Part shown: piece by piece, positions 25,101-36,577 of the stretch
Layout of the letters: each line of letters opens with the position of its first letter
Numbering within the stretch: position 1 is the stretch's first letter
Made by a program: the position numbers and the translations under genes
The notes under the pieces: model-generated
What the model saw: the letters and a program-made list of their open reading frames with translations, nothing else
The model's database searches: none
Told to the model about the DNA's origin: nothing
NCBI RefSeq assembly: GCF_019320115.1
Contig: NC_089583.1
Location: forward strand, 78,679,739 to 78,743,738
DNA: 64,000 bases
From: Miscanthus floridulus
Lineage: Eukaryota; Streptophyta; Magnoliopsida; Poales; Poaceae
Reading direction: 5' to 3'

Positions 25101-27313
25101 CAAGATCTACTTAACAAAAAATCATGATATTTAGCTTTTAAAAAATCTTAAGAAAATTACTACAACTCATGTATTATCATAAAGTCATGATTCATAACTT
25201 AACTAAGCCAATTAATTCAAACATGGAGGACTATTCAGAATAGGAGCAAAGCAACATAGGACATTTGTTATTTTTATAGATCTTAAACTACCAAGCCTAA
25301 AATCCTAAAATTTTTACCAGACATCAACCATCACCTGAGTAACACTCCATAAAAATTTCACATTTATTTGAGCGCCAAAACTGCAGTTCTGAAAAAGACA
25401 AAACATAACTAGTATTAAGGACCTAACTACATAAATCTATTTTTACAGCAAAAGATTTAAACTAAAACATGTCATATTATAGATCTACTGCATAGATAAT
25501 TTCACAAGGATTCCAGAAAGTCCTCATTTACTATTTTACAATTTTCTACTAATTACTATGAATTTTCAAAGTTGACCATTCAAATCTGCAAAAATCAGAG
25601 AAAAGGAAATGTAAATCTTGCATCGGGGTCCCTGCAAAAAACACAAATTAAATACTAGCGAACCGGTCGTTCTCAGCACTATTCAAACATGTCTACCATT
25701 TACAGATCGACCCTCCCCCTTCTTAAAATTTACGCGCGAAGCCCTTCACGCGATCAAAAATAGAGGAGCACGTTAGGCTTGCTGTTGCCGGCCGGAGGAA
25801 GCTCGTCGGCGGCGATGGATGGCGGAGGAGCACCAAGGGGCCCGTGCGCACCTATGCATGGCTTCAGCATGGCCTGTGGTGGCCTGCAGTGGTGCGGCCA
25901 TGCATATGCATGGCGCACGGAGGCGCAGCTCCTGCGGCGGCGGTACTATGGTGGCCACGGTGACCGGAAAAGGGCACAGGAGGGGCAGCGTGAGCTGGGG
26001 AAGGAGGTTCCACGGTTAGCATGGAGTGGAGGAGCGCAAAGGCGAGGGGGCACAGCGGCGCTGCAAGCTCAGCGGCGTGCCCATGGCGGAGCTCGGCGTT
26101 CGCGCTCTAGCGGAGTCGAGGGAAGCTGTAACTAGGACGGGAACGCAGCGAGGCCTTGGTGGTGTTGTTGGTGGGAGGAGAAAGATGGAGGCACTGTTGT
26201 GGCGATGGATTTCATGGTGACGGCACTGCTCTGTTCTACATCTATTCAAGGCGGATAAAGAAGAACAACAGACAAGGAGGAGCAGCAAGTGAATGGAGAG
26301 GAAGACAGCAGGCGTGGCGCTTGGTTTGTTCGGTGTGACCCGCCGTGGCGTGTGGGGGCAGCGCCAGTGCACTGCTTCCACATGGCGCGCGCAAGCTGAG
26401 CCGGTCGGCCACTCAGTCCGATTCAAAAAAACTGAAGGAGCTGCTAATACTACCTCGAAAATGCGCCTGAAACCCAAACTTCCTCCCTCTGTAACTCCTA
26501 ATCTGTGGCTTATAAGTGAAATCTTCCTTAACCAAAGTCGTAGACCTATATACCATCTACAACTTCTCTTAAAATACTAAACTCTAATTCTCTATTAATA
26601 AGGAGTAAAATCATCCCTAAAGTCAGCTCAGAAAAACTATAAACGCACCAAGACTTGGAAATTTTCTAAGTGTTGAAAAATAGTGAAATATTGATTTTTG
26701 TGAGCTCAAAAAGACTAAGCTATGCACTGAATTAGCTCATGACCCAAAAATAAAAGTTGTTGATCTACTCAAGTACTACAACTTTTCTTAAGGGTGCTTT
26801 GCCATGCAAAGACTCTATGACATAGTTCAAATTAAGTCAAAACAACATCATGATAAAGCTTAAATTACCCTTTTTGATATATTGGAGCATTTTCTGGCCA
26901 CTTGCTCAACATGAACCCTTCATAACCTTTGTTCATGAGTGTAAGTAGAGTTGTTTGAGCAAGGTTGCAATGTTTGTTTGTCATCACATGTTCTCATTCA
27001 CCTAATAAAGCAATTCAGGCAAGGACATAACTTGTCATTTCATGTGACTTCTCAATTCCAAACTTCATGAAACTTTTTCAATCATCTAGGTGGGTGGAAA
27101 TTGATGTGAGGCATATGAAAGAAACACCTTCAACATTACTTAGGTGTATATCTAAAAAGGGTCAATATGCAAGCAAAGGTGTGTTGCCCAAGTTTAAGTT
27201 GGAGCTCACTCTTGTACATTTGATCATGACACCATCATCACCACTTAACATGTCATGTTTGAGCTCAAACCCATTGCTTAACTGGTGACAAACACCTAGA
27301 GTGTTACACATTT
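22190..27313 (-). mobile_element. Solo LTR C of the long-LTR chromovirus family (TSD CATTT)
   Basis: The LTR is 22195-27308 (5,114 bp), from TGTGACAGAACCGCC to GAGTGTTACA, flanked by a perfect 5-bp TSD CATTT. There is no internal region, so it is a solo LTR. It contains the conserved block with the palindrome CGATTCGAATCG near 22975 and a GC-rich island at about 25770-26400. The frames in the island have no recognisable domains. It is closest to LTR E in sequence and is inserted into solo LTR F'. Confidence 0.9.
22628..22649 (-). promoter_or_regulatory. Conserved LTR hairpin, copy C
   Basis: Perfect 8-bp stem CTGAGTAC / GTACTCAG with loop TCGAAT, next to a GTAAGT donor-like site on the element strand. 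Confidence 0.6.
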
Positions 27314-29219
27314 AATAGAGATAAATCTAATGAACGTATTAGATCTCATCTACCGCTATGACCAGTGGGGCATGAGGCAGAATCATGCAGGCCGTAGAAA
27401 CAACAATAGACTTGATAACCCTAACTTATTACTAATACCAGTGAGGCATGAGGTAAAATCATGCAGGCCATAATACAATAATAAGATCATGGGGCTAACA
27501 CATCTTTCAACCTATCTTTAATTCAATGATCTCATGACGCGAACTGCGTATGTGAAAGCACTCGATATCGGCTAAAACAACCGATTCAGGCATAGCGCAC
27601 AGTTAAGGTCATACCCTATCAGGAACAGATCTACCAAGTAACGATCCCCACTCCACGGTGCTAATAGTGGGGTGTGAGGCAGAATCACACATGCCATGAT
27701 AACAGGCCATGGAACGGTTTTCGTTAGCCAATAGATCTATTCAAGACAAAACATTGCCTTAACTGCACACTATGCATGATCAAGATTGACATAGAACAGC
27801 CGATAAAACATAACTCATCATTTAAGATGCAGATTAGATCAGTTTAGATTAACAAACGATGGGTTAAATATGATATAAGGCCGATCTAGATCAATCCCAA
27901 TCAGGCAAAGTGATATTGTTGTAATTAAATGAATAATAGAAGCAATAAGCAATATCGGTAAGTTAATGAATCTATCCGAAGGAATGCCACCCTTAGATAG
28001 AGCTGATAACTTGACCTTAATCTAGTTCGAGTAGTGGAGGTCGATCGGATCGATGCAGCCGTACTTGAACTAAACAAGAGTCGATAACTAGCTTATACCA
28101 GAGTCGCAGTGGAGGTCGACCGGGTTGATGCAGCCGTACGAACAGAAGTATAAGCCATGATAGTACTTACAGACAAGCCAGAGGTCAGCCGGACTGATGC
28201 AGCCCTGCTCGCTGAAGAACTCACCGAGATCTACTCTACTCCTACTCCTAAGGGGTGGCCGGAGCCGAAAAAGTATGCAACTTGTATTTGATTGATTGTG
28301 TGTCCTTTACAATAGCCGGGGTCTAATATTTATACCCGGAGCCTAAACATGAACCCTAGTCGAGCATGGCTCATTACCATCTTCGGCATAGAAGAAAATA
28401 TTCCTAATTTAAGATAACTTGGACCCTAATCTTTACCTTTTTGTAGAGTCCGATATGTAGTTTCCTGGCGCCAACCGTAGCTCACCATTGCTATCTGCTG
28501 ACGTCATCCAAAGAGATCCGATTCTATAGTTGTATCTGAATCAGCTGATATCGATCCTTATGCAATTGATTCCTTGATTAGAACGACTTTGGAAGTTTCG
28601 AGTTCCTGCGTTTTCTCTCTCCAAATTTTGGTGTAAACAGATAGTGACCAATTTCATGAGTTCACATATAGTACATCATAACAGCTTGGAATTATCAAGT
28701 CCCACCACATGATAGCCACACGGCTACACCCATACATACTACTAAATTAGTGAGTTCATCACATATTACATGTTCCTGACTCAAACTCGACCATAAGAAT
28801 AGTTGTAATACTAGTGAGTAGCAGTTTAAGTATTACAACCAAAAGGAGATACATAAATAGATAATTAAGCTTGTATTGTTGACATGGAGTTGCTGCAGTT
28901 TGATAAATTAAGCTTGGACTGGGGTTAGCACAGCTCCGACAAGTTACCACCAGTTGCTTAAAATCAAAGGGCAAGCTCCAACAAAAGGTCAAACAACAAA
29001 CTATGTGAAGATAAAATATCATCAATACAAGTTTTGTAGCATGAATATATGTATATTGCACCAGATTAAAAAAATAGAAACATGCACCAGAAGACCCTCC
29101 TGTATGTCCTGGAGGCATGACCAGAAGGTAGCACACTGCTTAGTTTTCTCATCAACTACAAACACAAATACATAATTAGTTCTTAGCACAGCAAGTGAAT
29201 ATTAATTCCACAAGTTTTT

Positions 29220-30530
29220 TTAATTCCACAACGAAGTAACACAAATATACCTTTGTATTTGTTTATAAGCCAATCTTGTGAGCACATAAGAGCTTCCAAC
29301 AGTTGGGAAGTAAGCCTGCTGCGATGGTCTCTGATAACTCTTCCACTAGTGTTGAATGTAGATTTTGAAGCAACAGTTGTGACAGGGATAGCAAATATGT
29401 CCATTGCAATCCTTCTTAAAGTAGAAAATCTAGTTCCAGCCACTTTCCACCAGTCCAAAACCTTAAAATTCTTTGTGTGCATGTCCAATAACTCATCCAA
29501 ATAGTGATCAAGCTCAGATTTAAACCCCCTGCTAGCTGGCCTTATACTTGCAACACGTGCACTAATGGAAGATAAAAAAATCATTAGTTTTCACAACTGA
29601 AGGTGATGATGTTCCTGTCTCACTGTTCCCCACATCCTCTTCCATATGATGATACTCACACATCAAGTGAGCTAAGTTCTTAACATCAGCAACCCTCTCC
29701 TCACATTCTATACCAGTTGTCCCAAGCAAGTCCTCAAAACAAATCTGTAGTACTACAAACTTTAATCGAGGATCTAAAAGTGTAGCAATTCCCATAGCCC
29801 TTGAATATCAGTCCAATATTTATCAAATTTGGCTACCATATTAGCTGACATAGATTCTACCACAAGATTACCACTGTTGACCACTGCCTGATTTGCTTTC
29901 TAATCTCAACAATTCGAGTGAAGTAGATGTTACCAGTCACATAATCAGTCCCAGAAAACAGTTCAGTGATATCATTGAACAACCTAAGCCTCTCCACAAC
30001 ATACTCTACAAATTTCCACTCCTCCTCGGTTGGCAAACAAGTGTATTGCTTATTCACACGGCTTGCTCTAATGAAAGCAGCCTTATAGGGCATGCACTAC
30101 TAAGCATAATGAAAGTCGAATTCCACCTAGTCCTACAGTCAAGTGCTATCTTTGTATGGACATCAACTTTGACAAACTTAGCTATCTCATCAAATTTTTC
30201 AACCCTTTTTAGAGTGGTTGTCCAATAAACTACACTATCACGAATGCTCTGAATTGCATGTTTTCAAAACATCTAAACCATCCTTTACTATCAGATTAAG
30301 GATATGAGCAGAACAACACATATGCAGTAATTGACCATCATTCATTAACTTTTGCCTTCCAATATTCCTCACAAGGAAAGGGATTACCACATCATTTGTA
30401 GTGCAGTTGTCCAAAGTAATTGATGACATCTTCTCATTAAGATTCCACTTAACCATCGATTCATACAACTCAGCACCAATAACTTCAGCAGTGTGAGGTA
30501 CAGGTAGATAGATGAACCTTCATTCCAGTA
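29220..30530 (-). pseudogene. hAT transposase (zinc-finger BED / RICESLEEPER-like), frameshifted
   Basis: Cut-and-paste transposase of the hAT superfamily. On the minus strand, in order: TLDNCTTND and CCSAHILNLIVKDGL (RNase H-like fold, about 30420-30270), IRDSVVYW and the diagnostic RWNST (about 30240-30120), PTEEEWKFVEYVVERLRLFNDIT (about 30035-29960), then the C-terminal hATC dimerisation region with LDWWKV, FAIPVTTVASKSTF and ALMCSQDWL (about 29460-29260). The pieces lie in different frames and are separated by stops. The N-terminal BED zinc finger was not found. A splice-acceptor-like TTTCAG lies near 30560. Not functional. Confidence 0.8.
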
Positions 30531-31225
30531 ATTAAAAATGATAAGAACAACCAGATCTGAAATAAGTATAAAAATTGCAACAGAACTTATCTCAATAAGT
30601 AGTGACTACCTCATGATAATACTCCTAAGGGTTCATGATAATATTCCTAAGTCTCCATGATCTCAACAACTAGTTTATAAACTTCATCTGTTAATTTTGG
30701 ATGCATTTGTAAATGCTTTTGTCTGTTAACAGGGGACAAAAAGAAGCACAAAGATGTGAATTCGAATCCCAAGCTTGCCCTCTCATTGGACGTACACAAA
30801 AGGTATATTAGTTTATACGCTTCATCTCTATTGATTTGGGATGCATTTCATAGTTAACACATTTTGGAGAAAAGAAGCACATAGATGTGAAGCTAGGATT
30901 GGGAAAGTTTTCGGGGTTGTCCTAATTAATCCTTGACAAATTGACGAGTAAGAAAGACATAAAGAAAATTGCAAGGTAGGTGAAAAGAAGAAGAAAATCT
31001 AGGAACAACTTTCTATGGATCCAAATAAATATCTATTTTAATTTTGACTGAGTCCAGGAGCAAGGTTGGAGATGCATATCAAGAGTTTGATCTTTTGCCT
31101 ATACTATAGTCAGTGCTAATACTAATAAAATAGTATATTGACATGTTTAAACTATGGATTATAAATGGATCATTAAATGTTTATAAAGTAATAAACTATA
31201 TATTGCAATGAAGTATAGGAATATA
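30531..31225. other. AT-rich stretch right of the hAT transposase
   Basis: No domain, terminal inverted repeat or RNA gene seen. It may hold the decayed 5' part of the hAT element. A nearby repeat (GGATGCATTT and AAAGAAGCACA words at 30700-30890) suggests a small local duplication. Confidence 0.3.
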
Positions 31226-31502
31226 TGTTGGAATTAACATTCTGATGCAACTGAACAAGAGGGAAGAGGAGAAGAGAGTGAGAAAGGAGTGAGGGAATTG
31301 GAGGCCAAAAGTCCCCTCCACAATGCCCTTGTGCCTCATTTTATAGGGGAGGAGTTAGGCGGTTATTTTCATACATTCCCTAGGTGGGATTTGTAATTAT
31401 AAATGAGCCCACATAATAATTTATAAACAAGCCCTAAATGCTCACAATTATGCCCTTAGACCTACTAACTAGGCCTTCTCTTACACTAAGGGTTCTCCAA
31501 CA
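31226..31502 (-). repeat. Small solo LTR (copia-like)
   Basis: A 277-bp unit with matching termini: TGTTGGAATTAAC at one end and GTTCTCCAACA at the other, giving TGTTGGA...TCCAACA. On the minus strand it has a TATA box (CCTATAAAATGAGG) at about 31340 and a pyrimidine-rich leader. No primer site or polypurine tract adjoins it. The flanking 5-mers (ATATA, TATTA) do not match, so the TSD is lost or the ends are slightly misplaced. Copia origin is suggested by size and terminal motif only. Confidence 0.6.
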
Positions 31503-31610
31503 TATTACACATCCCAATAGTAGCCCCTTAGCTATTTGGTTTTGAAACAACAAGGCATAATAGCTAAATATGACTAAATGAGGGTTTCTTCGTTTGGCTG
31601 CACCCCACAG

Positions 31611-32447
31611 AACTCGGTAGGTCTCTGTTTGCGGTGGACGATGTGGTCGAGCGGGCCGCGGGGGAGGCTAGCTCCCAGAGCCGTGAGGGTGTCCAAGCGA
31701 CCTTGTCTAAGCTGGGAGAAGCAGCTGCCATGGTTGTACGGCTAGGCACAGAGGCCCAACGCCAGATGATCGATGAGGTGGTGGTCCAAGCGTAGGTGGG
31801 TCCTCTTATCTTCTGTTCTCACCGTGTTTGCTCCAATTTTGCCATGGTTGCCTGATCGTCCCCCTTTTTTTGTAGGGGTTGATGAAAACTTCGATGGCGA
31901 AGTCTCGGTTTCTGCATTTGGCTTACCAAACGCAAGTGGGAGGCGGCACCGACCGTGACCGGTTGGAAGCGGTGGAGACCGAGGTGCGTCACCTACGAGA
32001 GGAATTGGAGGCTTCTCAGAGGTTGGAGAATGAGTCGCTTCATCGTGAAGCGTAGGATAGATCCCAGGTCGAGGCCTTGATGTCCTAGGTGGCTAGACTT
32101 TAGGACATGGTGGATGCCCAAGAGTCGGAGATCGCCTCGGCCGGTGCTGCTCGGGAGATGACTGAGAAGGGGCGTCAGCACCTTGAAGCTGAATGCCATA
32201 GACTGTGCTCTGCCTGTAGCGGTATGTCTTCGTTGACTTAGCATCATGCCTCTGCTTTGTTGTCGTGTTTGGTCATGGACTGATGTTCTTTTCCTCAGGG
32301 TTACATACAAGGGCGCTTTCAAATCAGGAGGAGAAGATGGCCATGAGCCAGAAGATGTTGGAGATGGAAAGTTAGTTGGTGGCTTTGACTATCTCCGAAC
32401 GGGCTCTTGGTGACGTTGTGCTTGGCGTCGGCCGGGAGAGCGCCTAG
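31611..32447 (+). pseudogene. Antisense coiled-coil ORF of a Tat-like element, with introns
   Basis: Plus strand, opposite to the LTR. Exon 1 encodes SLFAVDDVVERAAGEAS, then QATLSKLGEAAAMVVRL. A likely intron at 31792-31875 begins GTAGGT and ends TTTTTTGTAG. Exon 2 encodes a heptad-rich helix (DRLEAVETEVRHLREELEAS and SEIASAGAAREMTEKG) with several in-frame TAG stops. A second likely intron runs 32222-32298 (GTATGT to TTTCCTCAG), and exon 3 encodes ALSNQEEKMAMSQKMLEMES. Compact GT-AG introns imply that it was once transcribed from its own strand. It resembles the putative gypsy type transposon proteins of grasses, an association from memory. The function is not known and the frame is broken. 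Confidence 0.55.
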
Positions 32448-34080
32448 CTAACGCATCGTCTGGATGATGGCTGTTTCCAAGTGGATTCCCTCATTTCTAA
32501 GGGGTTTTGCTGTGGCGCTCACGCCGCTCTGACATTGGTCGGCTCACATTATGGTGACATTGACTTCAAGGTTGTCGGGCGAGGGTATGGGTCCGGGAGA
32601 TCAAAGAGTGATGTCCTCGACATCGGTAGTGCCACTGCTCGGAGCCCTAAGATCCTTGCGAGCAAAATGTCGACAGCAAGCATTCGCCTCTAGTACTAGT
32701 CTTCTAGTGTGTGAGTGTTCTTGGTGCAGATGTTTTGACATGGGGTAGTGTGTATCTGGTACATTCACTTGTCGTCTAGTTATTATCAATTTTTCTTTTT
32801 TGCCCTTCTTTTTTAGTTCGGTTTGGAATGTGCTTCGTCTCTCTTAGTTTTATGCTCACGAGTGCACGAGTTAACCTTAGGGTGGCCCACCGGTTGATGA
32901 TAGCGCGGTCCGTGGGAGCGGTGTGGCATCGAGGGTGGACAATAGATCCGGTTCGATGCAGAGAAAGAAAGATCCATGGCCTCCTTCATCCCATTCCTTT
33001 TGGCTGAAGCGAGTGTGCTTGTGACAAGGGGTGCGGTCGGTTGAAGTTCGGAACGAATCAGTCATTGGGATGACAGTAAGTAGTGCTACACCATGGGCTA
33101 CATCGGCATGTGCCTATGAGCGTAGCCCCCATGAGTGAGTCGTGTCTGCCCACTAGAGCATGTCAGATCAAATCATTCGAGGGTTGGGTGCTATCTGATT
33201 TTTCTCTACGAGTTGACTCTAAATTTATGCGGCTATTGATGGACTCATATATGTACGTGGACGTGCTGAGGCGGTGGGGCTAGGGTCAAAATAGATGTGA
33301 CTAACCGATGCACCTGAAGCTGCTGGTGAGCTGATCGACATAGCTTGGGGTGCTTTGAGCCCCCAAGCATTTGCTTGCGATGGAGTTGTAGTAGTCCTTG
33401 GGCCACGAGCTAATGGAGACACTTCTTCGCCGCTTGGGGCGGCCGTAGCTGGTGTGGGTTGGCCTCTCCAGCTGCCTTGGGCCGATCCTTGTCGACTCGA
33501 TGCCCTTGAGGAGCCTGTGTGCCCCGAGGGTGGCTTCTTTGCTCCCGGCATGTAGTGGTTCTTGGTAGGGAGAGCTTGCACATTCTAGTGCTTTAGTCTT
33601 CTTGGCGCAACGGCGTCGCCATCACTGCGCCTCCACTTTTGGGTAAAGCAGACGCTTCTGGCGTGGGATTGTCGACTCCTATCGCTATGGAAGCTGGCTT
33701 TGAGCGCAACACGGTTCGATCCGCTCATCGCGGCGCGTAGTGCACTCGGGGAGCCCACTTCCTCGGATGCATGTGCTTTGGAGCGAAGGCTGGCAATCCT
33801 TCGAAGCATGTTGTGCAGCTAGTCTGCCATGTAGGATTGGATTCTGGTTCTGGGTTTGACCCTGCATGGTGTGATGCCGATTGGCCGCTTGATTTCTTAC
33901 TACGATGCTGCGTGGTGGTGGGTAATTTCGTCATTTGTACGCGCCCTGAGTCATTGCACTCCACTGTCAGGGACACTATCTGGGGTACGTTTCTACTGTT
34001 AGGTCTAGTTTTGCCATACGGTAGGCCTGGATCGGGTAAGAGCTAGTGATAGGCGTTGCCCCATCGATTTGAGTGATCTC
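32448..34080. other. Interior of the Tat-like element without a recognised gene
   Basis: GC-rich sequence with many overlapping frames on both strands, none with a recognisable domain and none clearly longer than chance for this composition. A T-rich tract at 32790-32820 may belong to the 3' end of the antisense gene. Confidence 0.35.
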
Positions 34081-34720
34081 GTGGTTCCCTGTGGGGATAC
34101 GGCCGCTGCGTGCCATTCCCCAAGCGAGGTCACCACGAGCCATGACCATCTGGCTTTCTAGGTGGAAGGCCTAGCCATGGCCAGTGATGAGAGAGGGCCC
34201 AGGCCCCCTTCACAGATAAACTCTGGGATGCAGCCCCCATGGATAGTTCTGAGAGTGTGCCCACCATAGGCCGCGGGACCTAGATTCCTGAGTTGGAGGC
34301 TTAGGCCATGGCCCAGGGTGGACGCGGGCATTGGCCCTTTGGTGTGGTTAGCCATGTGGTTCCCTAGAAGGATGTGGCCAGTCGAGGCCATTCCTTGGGC
34401 GAGTTTGCCCTGAGCTGTGGTCCTTTGGTTTCTCAGACGGGAAACTTGGTCATAGTTTGCTATGAACGAGGGTACTAGCCCCTCTAGGTGGGTGAACTCC
34501 GGTATATAGCCCCCGAGGGAAGTTCCAGAAGTGTGTCCATCACGGGGCATGGAACTCAGATTTCCATGGTGGAGGTCTGGACTGTGGCTGATGGAGGACG
34601 CAGGCGCTGGCCCGTTGGCACCGATGAACCTGTAGTTTTCACGATGGATGTGACCGTCGTGGGCCATTCTACCAGTGAGTCCACCAGCGGTGCGAGGAGC
34701 CATTGCTTCCTTCCTCAATC
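34081..34720 (-). repeat. 275-bp tandem repeat in the leader of the Tat-like element
   Basis: About 2.3 diverged units starting with the GTGGTTCCCT word at 34081, 34356 and 34632 (periods 275 and 276). On the minus strand a 192-codon open frame (34736-34158) runs through the units with a repeated peptide of about 92 residues: GP, PAS, DGHT/GGHT, GG, IPEF and EGL recur in the same order. The period is close to a multiple of three, which keeps the frame. Whether it was ever translated is unknown. Confidence 0.65.
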
Positions 34721-34739
34721 GAACGAGAGTGTGCAACTG

Positions 34740-34759
34740 TCCCCTACCTAGCGTGCCAA
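34740..34759 (-). promoter_or_regulatory. Primer-binding site of the second Tat-like element
   Basis: Minus strand TTGGCACGCTAGGTAGGGG follows the LTR end after one base. It matches, with two changes, the TTGGCGCGCCAGGTAGGGG leader common in grass Ty3/gypsy elements. It fixes the element direction. Confidence 0.7.
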
Positions 34760-34760
34760 C

Positions 34761-35972
34761 TATCGGTGTTTCGTAAATCGGACTAGTAAATTTATACGAT
34801 TGCCGCGCTACTCTAGGAAGACGATGGTAGCATCCAATAGACAGGAGGATTTATACTGGTTCAGGACAAAGCCCTATGTCTAGTCTCAGAGAAGATTGAG
34901 TGTGTTCCTCGCTTGAATGATCTGAAGTTCTTACAATGGGGGTGCAAGAATGGCGAAAGAGGTGGTAGAACCAACGCTAGACGAGGGACAGCCCAAAAAG
35001 AAGCTCTAGGAGCGCTACTGCTATGGATGGAATGGTAGAGGATGAAGAATGTCAAGATATCCCAAGATGGGTGCCCTAGCCACCCTTATATAGAGTTCGG
35101 GACCAGGGCTCGTTACAAAGAGAAGGTTCCCCTGACCGAAGGGTCGAGAGCCTGAGGGAGGTCCTAGCTAGCTTGGCTTCCAAGCTACGCCGTCTTCTAG
35201 TGTATGTCCAGGCGTGGCTATCGTCATGGTCTTATGGCCACGTCGTGGCAAGGTCTAACGTGGTGCTACTGTGCCGACCGTGGCGGACACTGTAGGCACG
35301 GTGATGGTTCGTCAGCTATCCTGTGCAACGCGGCATCCGTAATGGTCTTCGCCGTTGTCTCTAGGTTTCTCGGGGCATCATACCCATAGTAAGCGGCCGT
35401 CCTGGGTCATTGTTCACCTGGTTGTTTCATGGGGCTAAGGGCCACGACCCCGATCGTTGGGGTCAGGGCACTTCGCTAGCCGGGGAGATCGTTGGGGTTA
35501 GGGCACTCCGCCATGGATCTCCTCCATAGTGGGTGGGATCGCACGTGCGTCCTGTCGGTCCGTATTTGGACGGTTGGTTTCGGACCCATTGCCACTGTTG
35601 TGCGGTGTTGTCTTGTTGGTGCAATATGACACTGGGTTGGCGTCTGACCGGGCTGAGGTGACTACCGTCACCTTGGTCCTTACGGGGTCAGTGCGGCGTG
35701 CTTGCCCCTGTCAGGGTAGGCTCGCTTGGCAAGGCGCGACCTCTTTCTCTCTCTTCCGGAGGTCGTGATGGAGAGAGGTCGTATGCCTTGCAAGCGTGGT
35801 GAGACCAAGGCAGGTGGAAGGGGTCGTGAATAATCTCGACCTCAGCGCCTGGCCTGACCTTGTTTGGTTTTTGCTGGGCCTCGATCATTTGGGTTTTTGC
35901 TAGCTGTTGCGTAGTAGGCCACGTGGCTTGCTAACCAATGTCTTGAGAGACCCTAGGTTTATAACCCCGACA
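34761..35972 (-). repeat. 5' LTR of the second Tat-like element
   Basis: 1,212 bp. On the element strand it starts TGTCGGGGTTATAAACC and ends CACCGATA beside the primer site. A TATA box (CTATATAAGGG) lies near 35090 on the minus strand. The shared TATCGGTG edge and TGTC start relate it to the LTR at 19633-20742, but most of the sequence differs. Confidence 0.75.
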
Positions 35973-36022
35973 GGTGGTGATGTCATCTCGCTTTCCGAGG
36001 AGTCAGAGGTTCATAATTTTGA

Positions 36023-36024
<2 letters not shown>

Positions 36025-36082
<58 letters not shown>
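36025..36082. repeat. (AT)29 microsatellite
   Basis: Uninterrupted AT dinucleotides, 58 bp. It probably grew from the TA target site of the adjacent Stowaway element. Confidence 0.95.
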
Positions 36083-36086
<4 letters not shown>

Positions 36087-36213
36087 TTTATGACGTAACA
36101 ATTATTATTAGATTAATCATGAAATATATTTTCTAAAAACTTATTAGTTAAACTTAAGATTCTTTGACGGCTAGTGAAGCGAGATTTACATTCTTTTTAG
36201 GGCGAAAGGAGTA
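36083..36213 (-). mobile_element. Stowaway-like MITE fragment
   Basis: Read on the minus strand the piece begins TACTCCTTTCGCCCTAAAAA, a diverged form of the Stowaway terminus (TACTCCCTCCGT...), followed by AGTTTAACTAATAAG and TTAGAAAATATATTTC, typical of the interior. The other end merges into the AT microsatellite. These are non-autonomous mariner-type elements. Confidence 0.6.
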
Positions 36214-36577
36214 GATGATTAACTAGAGGTGGTCAGTGAGCTAGGGCCACGAACCATTCTAGTAGTTTTTGGCAGTCTTGCTGCGATCGGCGATATTCAA
36301 AATCATAGTACGTAGACTATATCAACGATGTTCATTTAAACACTTCCAATAGTGTTTACAGCTGGTGCCTAGTAGTTTCCATGAAAGCATTGGAACATGA
36401 ATCATACTTGCTTGCAGTTGAACGGCAAACAGTACCCCACATAGTAAACTTGTGGATCATAGAACAAATAAAGTAATGCACATACTGTGACGTACAATTT
36501 ATTCGTTTTGCTATGCCTGACTCATCATTCGTTAAGCCAGTGATCTCTCCCAGACACAGATTATATTCAGTGTTTTT
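36214..36577. other. Stretch without a recognised gene
   Basis: No coding region, repeat end or RNA gene recognised. Confidence 0.35.

Larger units (their letters stand above)
21714..28644 (-). mobile_element. Solo LTR F' (TSD GATAG), interrupted by LTR C
   Basis: The LTR is 21719-28639, from TGTCGGCACGAAATTTCG to TTTGGTGTAAACA; on the element strand it starts TGTTTACACC and ends GCCGACA. Perfect 5-bp TSD GATAG at 21714-21718 and 28640-28644. Without LTR C it is about 1.8 kb. It is the same family as the 5' LTR of element F (48114-50389) in opposite orientation; shared blocks include the end region at 21850-21920 and the promoter region at 28230-28340 with TATAAATA. Three copies of a GCTGCATC... 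motif lie at 28033-28059, 28108-28134 and 28181-28203. Confidence 0.85.
21416..30530 (-). mobile_element. Decayed hAT transposon with two nested LTR insertions
   Basis: The left part (21416-21590) begins near CATGGCAATGGGTAATTACCC and consists of many TACCC/GGGTA words, as at the ends of several grass hAT elements. The right part holds a hAT transposase on the minus strand (29220-30530). Between them sits solo LTR F' with a clean TSD, so both parts were once contiguous. No matching right terminal repeat was found, so the right end is lost or unrecognised and the given end is that of recognisable coding sequence. That both parts are one element is an inference. Confidence 0.55.
31600..35972 (-). 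mobile_element. Second Tat-like Ty3/gypsy element, 5' LTR plus rearranged interior
   Basis: The 5' LTR (34761-35972) and primer-binding site (34740-34759) point leftwards. The interior contains a tandem repeat and, near the left end, an opposite-strand coiled-coil gene of the kind found near the 3' end of Tat-group elements such as Grande. Gag, protease, RT and integrase are absent, as is a 3' LTR. It is therefore a deletion derivative or a non-autonomous relative. Confidence 0.65.

Noticed and set aside
25773..26580. Frames of up to 153 codons near 26016-26477
   Set aside because: GC-rich island of solo LTR C; same reasoning as for LTR B.
33225..33867. Frames on both strands of the Tat-like element
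   Set aside because: Overlapping, no domain, and length expected by chance at this GC content.
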